From positions 1-30,319 of IMG/VR virus record IMGVR_UViG_3300033388_000570: DNA of 30,319 bases; one strand, 5' to 3'. This DNA is from a virus. Each line of letters starts with the position of its first letter. The first letter of the stretch is position 1. The notes under the pieces were generated by a model that saw nothing but the letters and a program-made list of their open reading frames with translations, made no database searches and was not told the DNA's origin. The translations under genes were made by a program, and so were the position numbers. Positions 26,401-30,319 of the stretch are shown one piece after another.

Positions 26401-29266
26401 AGAACTATTGGACAGAGTTGCTGAAACTAAAGCAAGAGTTACAGTAGCTGCAGAAAAACTATTAAAACTTTCACCAACAAACGATAAAGAAAAGATTTAT
26501 GACTTTATGCATGAGTCAGATGGTAGATATGTAAAACCAATAGGTCAACAGTACTATGATCTTGAAGAATCTTTGGGTGCTGTATTAACAGATAATGATG
26601 GCCAGCCATATTATTACAGAGACATATCAAATTTAGATAATGCATCACAAGAAGATATAGACTATAATATAGATTTAGCAAATAAAAAAAGAGCATACTC
26701 TGATTTTATGGCGGGTGAAATGAAAAATAGTGCTAATGAACTTGTAGATGGTGAATACCATAGATATACTGATGAATTTAAACAGGCTAGAAATAAGTTT
26801 GAATATTGGTCACCTGGTTCTGATAAAAGCCGTAGAGGCAGATGGAATAGAAAAGCTGGTAATAGTGATAAAGACTATGCTTTATATGAAGCTAAGTATT
26901 ATGATATGAAACCTGTTACTTTTGCAGAAAGGAATGCCCTAGGTGATGCCACAGGAGTTATAGTTAAAGATCAGATTTTCAGAGCAGTTAAGCCTGAATT
27001 TAGAGAGGTCCGACTTACTACAAGAAGTGGTCAGGACATGGCAAGTGCTAAATACAGATCTATCATGAACCCTACAAATGCATTAGAACAAGCACAAAAA
27101 GAGTTTTATGAAATGTATATAGATGTTTATGAAAACTACCTATTAAAGAAATTACCTGTAGGTGAATTAACTAAGATGGTTGGTAAAACACCACTAGTTA
27201 AAAATAATTTAATAGATGATTTAAAAAATAAACCTACTATAGTATCTAAGTTATATGCAAAAACAATTGGTAGTAGTGCATGGAACATGTTCAAGAAAAC
27301 ATCATCTCAGAGAGGTGTTGTAACAGATGAAAATGGAAACTTAATTAGTTCATTGCCTATATACTATACGGGAAGACCAAGAATAGATGGAGAAATAGAA
27401 GTTGTAGATAAGCAGATAACAGCACTACAAGATAAAAAAAGAAAGGGTTTAATTGGTCCAGATGCATATGAAAAGGAAATAGCCATATTAAATGGTAAGA
27501 TGGAAAGACTAAGATCACAACCTAGTACGGGTCAAATAAGCAGAGATTTAGGAAGTAGCTTATTAAAGTTTGCTGCAATGGCTGAAAACTATGAAGTGAT
27601 GGGCACAATTGAAGATACTCTTAATGCATTTTTAAATGTTATTGAGAGAAGAGAATATCAACCAGCTGATACAAGTATTGAAACAGGAACATTTATAGAC
27701 AATGCATTTAAGAAAAGAGGTATTATAAAAGGTAAAGATTCTAATGTATTAAAAAGAGCTAAGAAATGGATGTCTATGATATACTATCAAGATGATATGA
27801 TGACAAAAGGTGCTGCTGATAAAATAGCAGATGGTCTTATTCAGTTGTCTTCTTTATCTTATGTTGCTTTTAACCCATTTGGTAACTTCAATAACTATGT
27901 TATAGGTAGAATTAATAACAATATTGAAATGCTAGGTGGTAGATTTTATAGCAGAAAAGCATATCAAAGAGCTACTTATGAATTTAATAAACGTGCTATA
28001 CCAGATATAGTTCAAAGAACATCATATGTTGTAGGAGACCTTGGTGATGTTTTGACTTTGGGATTAGTACCTGGTTTACAAAAGTCTACTTATGATCCAC
28101 AGAAACCTAATAGTAAGTATGAAGCATTTGTAGATTTATTTAGAATGATGGATAGTATGTCTGATATACGTGAACAATCCTCATCTACATCAGAAGGTAA
28201 AAGTTGGTTTGAAAAAGCTACTGAATGGGGATATGTATTACAAGATGCAGCAGAATATAATGTACAAACAAAAGTTGGTATGGCTTTACTAATGGATACA
28301 TTTATAAAGAATACAGAAACTAATGAGGTTATGTCTTTATATGATGCATTTGATTATGATGCAAATACACATAAAAATGTATTGAAAGATGGCTTTACTA
28401 TGATTGTAGATAAGAATGGTAATAACTTGCGTGAATACTCTGATGAATTTAGATATGAACTTAGAAATCAAATACGTGAGGTCAACAAACAAATTCATGG
28501 TAACTATGCAAAAGAAGATAGAGTTGTAATGCAAAGTACTACTATTGGTAAGTTAGCATTTCAGTTTCATAAGTGGGTGGCTCCAGCTATAAGAGCAAGA
28601 TATCAAAGAGAATACTTTGACCAAAACCTTGGTTGGATGGAAGGCCGTTATATATCTGCTTGGAAGTTTTTAGCATATACAAAAGAACAAATAGTAAAAG
28701 GAAACATGGAGTTTTCTAAGTATAATAAAGGTTTTTTAGAGTCATACGGTTACACAGGCAAAGGTGGTAATATAGATCAAAGAGCAACTAATAAACTTTT
28801 TGGGTTTTATAGAACAATGGGTGAAATAGGAATTATATTATCTACTCTTGTTTTAAGTGAAATATTAGGATCTTTACTTGCAGGTGAAGATGATGATAGT
28901 GATACAATGAAGAGATTTAAAAATGTTGCAAGATATCAAGCTGATAGATCTTTTAAAGAACTTATAATGTTCTTACCAGTACCAGGAGGATTTGAACAAC
29001 AATATCAAATGTTTAAATCACCAATTGCTGCAACAAGAACTTTAGGTGAATTAGGTGAAGCACTTTCTCTCACAATAAGAACTCCTATGGCATATTTGTA
29101 TTATTCTGATGATGAGTTCAGATCAAATTCAAGTTTTGTTTACCAACAAAAACCAAGAAAAGGAGAACTTAAAGTTTATAAAAACTGGAAAGATGTGTTA
29201 CCTATTATTTATTCTATACAAAAATGGGATGCATATCTGAAATTGAATAATTTCTATATCAAATAA
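23489..29266 (+). CDS. Large cargo protein with degenerate zincin, PD-(D/E)XK nuclease and C-terminal hydrophobic segment
   Basis: 1925 residues; ATG 3 nt after the stop of the RNA polymerase gene, so clearly the same operon. Residues ~205-295 look like a zincin relative whose HExxH has become EEMLH (226-230), followed by LEIVTQALSRHF (279-290) where the third-ligand helix is expected; catalysis is doubtful. Residues ~425-650 look like a RecB/Cas4-type PD-(D/E)XK nuclease: DHTYY (429-433), AGTADLL with D535, IVDLKTSK with D549 and K551, and QVNLY (Q639, Y643). A charged, Glu/Ala-rich helical stretch follows (~690-740). The remaining ~1100 residues are helical and unrecognised, including AFQFHKWVAPAIRARYQREY near 1690. 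A hydrophobic segment at ~1780-1799 (IGIILSTLVLSEILGSLLAG) could span a membrane and is followed by an acidic EDDDSD. It is likely ejected with the polymerase, with the nuclease acting on DNA in the host; these roles are inferred. Confidence 0.8.
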   Translation: MARCPNKNTAEYKALKEVFKTEIITNNVINNWQDLNNVDTFPSVIQAQDMLRNQRLAMNLKKRQFGESLLNNLRRERIGHSYKNKFYINNSNPNTGLFDELFLSKNIKRLNRYLDVNNIPSNRITLERTAKTYRLTVNDDLFTTNDMLESSRSWDTPRARSIVKHLRRMFPQVNIEMLSVAEAKEMYKSMPEWKKSNTPFDKVNSFYVDGVAYLIKGRVTDEIAIEEMLHPFVDAIKADNEDLFNSLLKEANSNFPEMVQEIADSYNLDRRFSQLDRDLEIVTQALSRHFNNQYEKEGGPSRGFLNKIKEVIQWFANIIKNFNEYLTGRPLDVSSINDTATLTDIAKLLNTEGIQFKLESRVNGKIRYSLSPEKKKALDIQRNSANEIQKQVLNKLFNVVESSKEEFDSLSANLNDTSNPSIVILNEKDHTYYNITTGEVYTSVTTAIKGRLKNQEDVQLNLDVGNDVDAILDSVIAGESPAEVQSKLSILTPEMAEQVYAQLETTLDMIMPEGSIALSQVVLFDENTSLAGTADLLIIDRNGFIRIVDLKTSKNSIKSRYVTDKITGRSEFKKYDKSWDIVPSDQDVIKDLQDNNVKKENGKKYSKEQIENRKKELSPLLYEKAGVEKLSTREQHNLQVNLYRRMVENMGYKVFQGEGASTTIHFVADITGKGKDQKFNGNIKPDGRIDHPPSENLIYVNKLIPENLDNIEKDKLESAVKNAEDQILDAEQLAVDSEQEADTVDAQQYPEYNTILAALENYRLGLVDRRKALDQVKKSIYSDRTKKEQREQIASHLAYIGIAISEGPIAQSKAYSSLLRDALKEIRKFSAYVQDPSNFGKTEYITYVLNFDRFAKTFVGLYSIEQSNELNATQRSLVLSLQLELNKLTGGDKKGEGIINQAISDYVKETIRTRSSNEFGVDGSAFTKEDLDMVMEMARDINGTELQTRDLDTSPDVLLGVMAKIYKAKKQELLDRVAETKARVTVAAEKLLKLSPTNDKEKIYDFMHESDGRYVKPIGQQYYDLEESLGAVLTDNDGQPYYYRDISNLDNASQEDIDYNIDLANKKRAYSDFMAGEMKNSANELVDGEYHRYTDEFKQARNKFEYWSPGSDKSRRGRWNRKAGNSDKDYALYEAKYYDMKPVTFAERNALGDATGVIVKDQIFRAVKPEFREVRLTTRSGQDMASAKYRSIMNPTNALEQAQKEFYEMYIDVYENYLLKKLPVGELTKMVGKTPLVKNNLIDDLKNKPTIVSKLYAKTIGSSAWNMFKKTSSQRGVVTDENGNLISSLPIYYTGRPRIDGEIEVVDKQITALQDKKRKGLIGPDAYEKEIAILNGKMERLRSQPSTGQISRDLGSSLLKFAAMAENYEVMGTIEDTLNAFLNVIERREYQPADTSIETGTFIDNAFKKRGIIKGKDSNVLKRAKKWMSMIYYQDDMMTKGAADKIADGLIQLSSLSYVAFNPFGNFNNYVIGRINNNIEMLGGRFYSRKAYQRATYEFNKRAIPDIVQRTSYVVGDLGDVLTLGLVPGLQKSTYDPQKPNSKYEAFVDLFRMMDSMSDIREQSSSTSEGKSWFEKATEWGYVLQDAAEYNVQTKVGMALLMDTFIKNTETNEVMSLYDAFDYDANTHKNVLKDGFTMIVDKNGNNLREYSDEFRYELRNQIREVNKQIHGNYAKEDRVVMQSTTIGKLAFQFHKWVAPAIRARYQREYFDQNLGWMEGRYISAWKFLAYTKEQIVKGNMEFSKYNKGFLESYGYTGKGGNIDQRATNKLFGFYRTMGEIGIILSTLVLSEILGSLLAGEDDDSDTMKRFKNVARYQADRSFKELIMFLPVPGGFEQQYQMFKSPIAATRTLGELGEALSLTIRTPMAYLYYSDDEFRSNSSFVYQQKPRKGELKVYKNWKDVLPIIYSIQKWDAYLKLNNFYIK
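24101..24373 (+). other. Degenerate zincin-like segment
   Basis: This covers residues ~205-295 of the 1925-residue protein. EEMLHPFVDAI keeps the second His (H230) and the Glu of HExxH, but the first His is Glu (E226). LEIVTQALSRHF follows about 50 residues later, matching the usual third-ligand helix. It is probably a non-catalytic or structurally repurposed relative of the HEAFH domain in the preceding gene. Confidence 0.5.
24761..25438 (+). other. PD-(D/E)XK nuclease domain
   Basis: This covers residues ~425-650 of the 1925-residue protein, limits approximate. The order HTYY, SVTTAIKG, AGTADLL (D535), RIVDLKTSK (D549, K551) and LQVNLYRRM (Q639xxxY643) follows the RecB-like exonuclease pattern, with all expected catalytic residues visible. 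A stretch of about 70 charged residues separates the DLK strand from the QxxxY helix. Confidence 0.72.
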
Positions 29267-29289
29267 GACAAATTTGCAGGTTTAATTCT

Positions 29290-29307
29290 TTCTTGTTTAA
29301 ATAAGAA
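29290..29307 (+). terminator. Weak hairpin after the 1925-residue protein gene
   Basis: TTCTTGT (29290-29296) can pair with ATAAGAA (29301-29307) around a TTAA loop: 7 pairs, one of them G-U. It lies 24 nt past the TAA at 29264-29266. There is no U-run after it, so it is at best a weak terminator or an RNA-processing hairpin, and the AT-rich stem may be chance. Confidence 0.25.
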
Positions 29308-29319
29308 TAGTTATATTAT
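29293..29319 (+). promoter_or_regulatory. Possible Bacteroidota-type promoter before the secreted-protein gene
   Basis: TTG at 29293-29295 and TATATTAT at 29312-29319 (6 of 8 matches to TAnnTTTG) are spaced 16 bp apart. That would leave a leader of roughly 37 nt before the ATG at 29362. The 95-nt gap is the longest in the window and the downstream gene is of a different kind, so separate transcription is plausible. The match is imperfect and could be chance. Confidence 0.25.
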
Positions 29320-29361
29320 AGTATAAACCAACAGATACAGACTATAATTTAAATTTTAAAT

Positions 29362-30319
29362 ATGAGAAGGTATTTAATCCTGTTGGTTTTTTTCTTAGTT
29401 TCTTACACATCTAGCGCTCAAGGTTTCTTTGATTCTCTTTACAAAGATTTTTTAAAGTTTGGTACTATTTATGGAGCAGGTGATATAAGCAATTCCATAG
29501 AAGCAGCTGAGCCAACTTATTTTGTTAGAACTAATCCTAATGGTAGTATATATGATATCCCTGTTGTGGAAGATAATACTCCTGATTACCCATTTGATTA
29601 TAGAATAGGTTTTGGTATACGTAAACTAGCTAGGTTTAACTATGAAAGAAAACCAAGAAACTTTTATGATGGTACTGAAACACAACTTGCTTTTACTGCA
29701 CCAACATCAGCATTTCAAGGTTTAGAGTATCAACTCCATTATGAAAAAGAAAGATGGAGGGGTGAGTACTTTGATAATAATAGATACTTTGTAAAGCATA
29801 CTGGTAAATATCATATAGTTAAAGCTGAGTCAAGAGAAGTAGGTAAAATTAATTTAAAGTATCAATCAGCAGAAGCAAGGTTGAGATTACCTATAGGTAA
29901 AAAGTTCTCTTTATCTGGAGGTGCAATCTTCAGAACTCATGACCGTGCTTATGGATATAATCCAATTGAGATCTGGTTAAATGAAACTGATGAAGATGGT
30001 TTTGCAGCTAATCCTTGGTACACTTTAGGTTTTATATATGGATATGATGATATATTCTATACTGAAGAAGATGAAAATGGTAATGAAATAAATGATTGGT
30101 ATTGGGTAGATCCAGATGGGAACAGAGTTGCAGATACAGATTTAGAATTTAGAGAAACAATCTTTAGAGATTTAATGAATAGATACAATAGAGAAGCATG
30201 GTCAACTCTAGATAGATTTGGTGAGATTGCTCCTATAGTAGGATTTGATTACTATCATTATAAAAACAATTTCTGGTTGCATGCCTATGCTAACTGGATT
30301 CTTCCTTATCATAAGTATA
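29362..30319 (+). CDS. Secreted beta-rich protein, outer-membrane-barrel-like (3' partial)
   Basis: Open from ATG at 29362 through the window end; 319 complete codons are visible and the stop lies beyond. The N-terminus is a clear signal peptide: two Arg, a hydrophobic core (LILLVFFLV), then SYTSSAQG, with likely signal peptidase I cleavage after SSA, the 'AQ' junction common in exported Bacteroidota proteins. The mature part is rich in Tyr, Phe, Trp and alternating polar/hydrophobic strands (YRIGFGIRKLARFNYE, LEYQLHYEKERWRGEYF, INLKYQSAEARLRLPIG, FSLSGGAIFRTHDRAYGY), as in outer-membrane beta-barrels. An acidic loop carries EEDENGNEINDWYWVDPDG. It sits directly after the cargo genes on the same strand. 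It could be placed in the host outer membrane (superinfection exclusion, permeability), or be a virion protein that only resembles a barrel. The family name is not recognised. Confidence 0.65.
   Translation, partial: MRRYLILLVFFLVSYTSSAQGFFDSLYKDFLKFGTIYGAGDISNSIEAAEPTYFVRTNPNGSIYDIPVVEDNTPDYPFDYRIGFGIRKLARFNYERKPRNFYDGTETQLAFTAPTSAFQGLEYQLHYEKERWRGEYFDNNRYFVKHTGKYHIVKAESREVGKINLKYQSAEARLRLPIGKKFSLSGGAIFRTHDRAYGYNPIEIWLNETDEDGFAANPWYTLGFIYGYDDIFYTEEDENGNEINDWYWVDPDGNRVADTDLEFRETIFRDLMNRYNREAWSTLDRFGEIAPIVGFDYYHYKNNFWLHAYANWILPYHKY

Noticed and set aside
1-30319. tRNA genes, CRISPR arrays, insertion sequences, integrase or attachment sites
   Set aside because: The window is almost entirely coding; the only gaps of any size are 59 and 95 nt and contain no cloverleaf, repeat array or terminal inverted repeats that I can see.

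Overview
This window looks like part of a dsDNA phage genome infecting a Bacteroidota (probably Flavobacteriia-type, aquatic) host, and most resembles the crAss-like phages (Crassvirales, the group containing Cellulophaga phage phi14:2). The grounds are: very low GC; one strand fully used by enormous, tightly packed genes; no Shine-Dalgarno-like sites; a DFDID-type single-chain RNA polymerase inside a giant protein; and a Bacteroidota-style signal peptide ending in Ala-Gln on the last gene. The family assignments are recognised from motifs by eye. No database search was possible.

Layout, all on the + strand. (1) Positions 3-3065: 5'-truncated gene for a large virion-type protein with a C-terminal NlpC/P60-like cysteine peptidase. 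(2) 3068-5911: virion/cargo-type protein with a Gln-rich segment. (3) 5971-9249: virion/cargo-type helical protein. (4) 9257-23485: a 4742-residue giant gene. It fuses a membrane-active-looking N-terminal cargo region, an HEAFH zincin-like metallopeptidase, and a DFDID RNA polymerase of the virion-packaged crAss type. A NADAR (YbiA/DUF1768) domain is inserted inside the polymerase. (5) 23489-29266: a 1925-residue protein with a degenerate zincin, a PD-(D/E)XK nuclease and a C-terminal hydrophobic segment. (6) 29362 to the window end: a secreted, beta-rich (outer-membrane-barrel-like) protein, 3' truncated. Gene spacings are 2, 59, 7, 3 and 95 nt, so genes 1-2 and 3-5 look like operons of the cargo (ejected protein) module.

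Inferred logic: genes 1-5 supply proteins carried in the particle and delivered with the DNA. These would open the envelope (peptidase, hydrophobic segments), transcribe the early genes (RNA polymerase) and possibly act against host nucleic acid or defence (nuclease, NADAR). The most notable signal is the NADAR domain, whose relatives remove ADP-ribose from guanine bases. It sits in an apparent insertion site of the polymerase and is bracketed by a 23-bp in-frame near-perfect direct repeat encoding PTQQ(T/A)SEV. That arrangement looks like an exchangeable counter-defence cassette inside a virion RNA polymerase.

No tRNA, rRNA, CRISPR array, insertion sequence or integrase was seen. The only non-coding stretches are short (59 and 95 nt).
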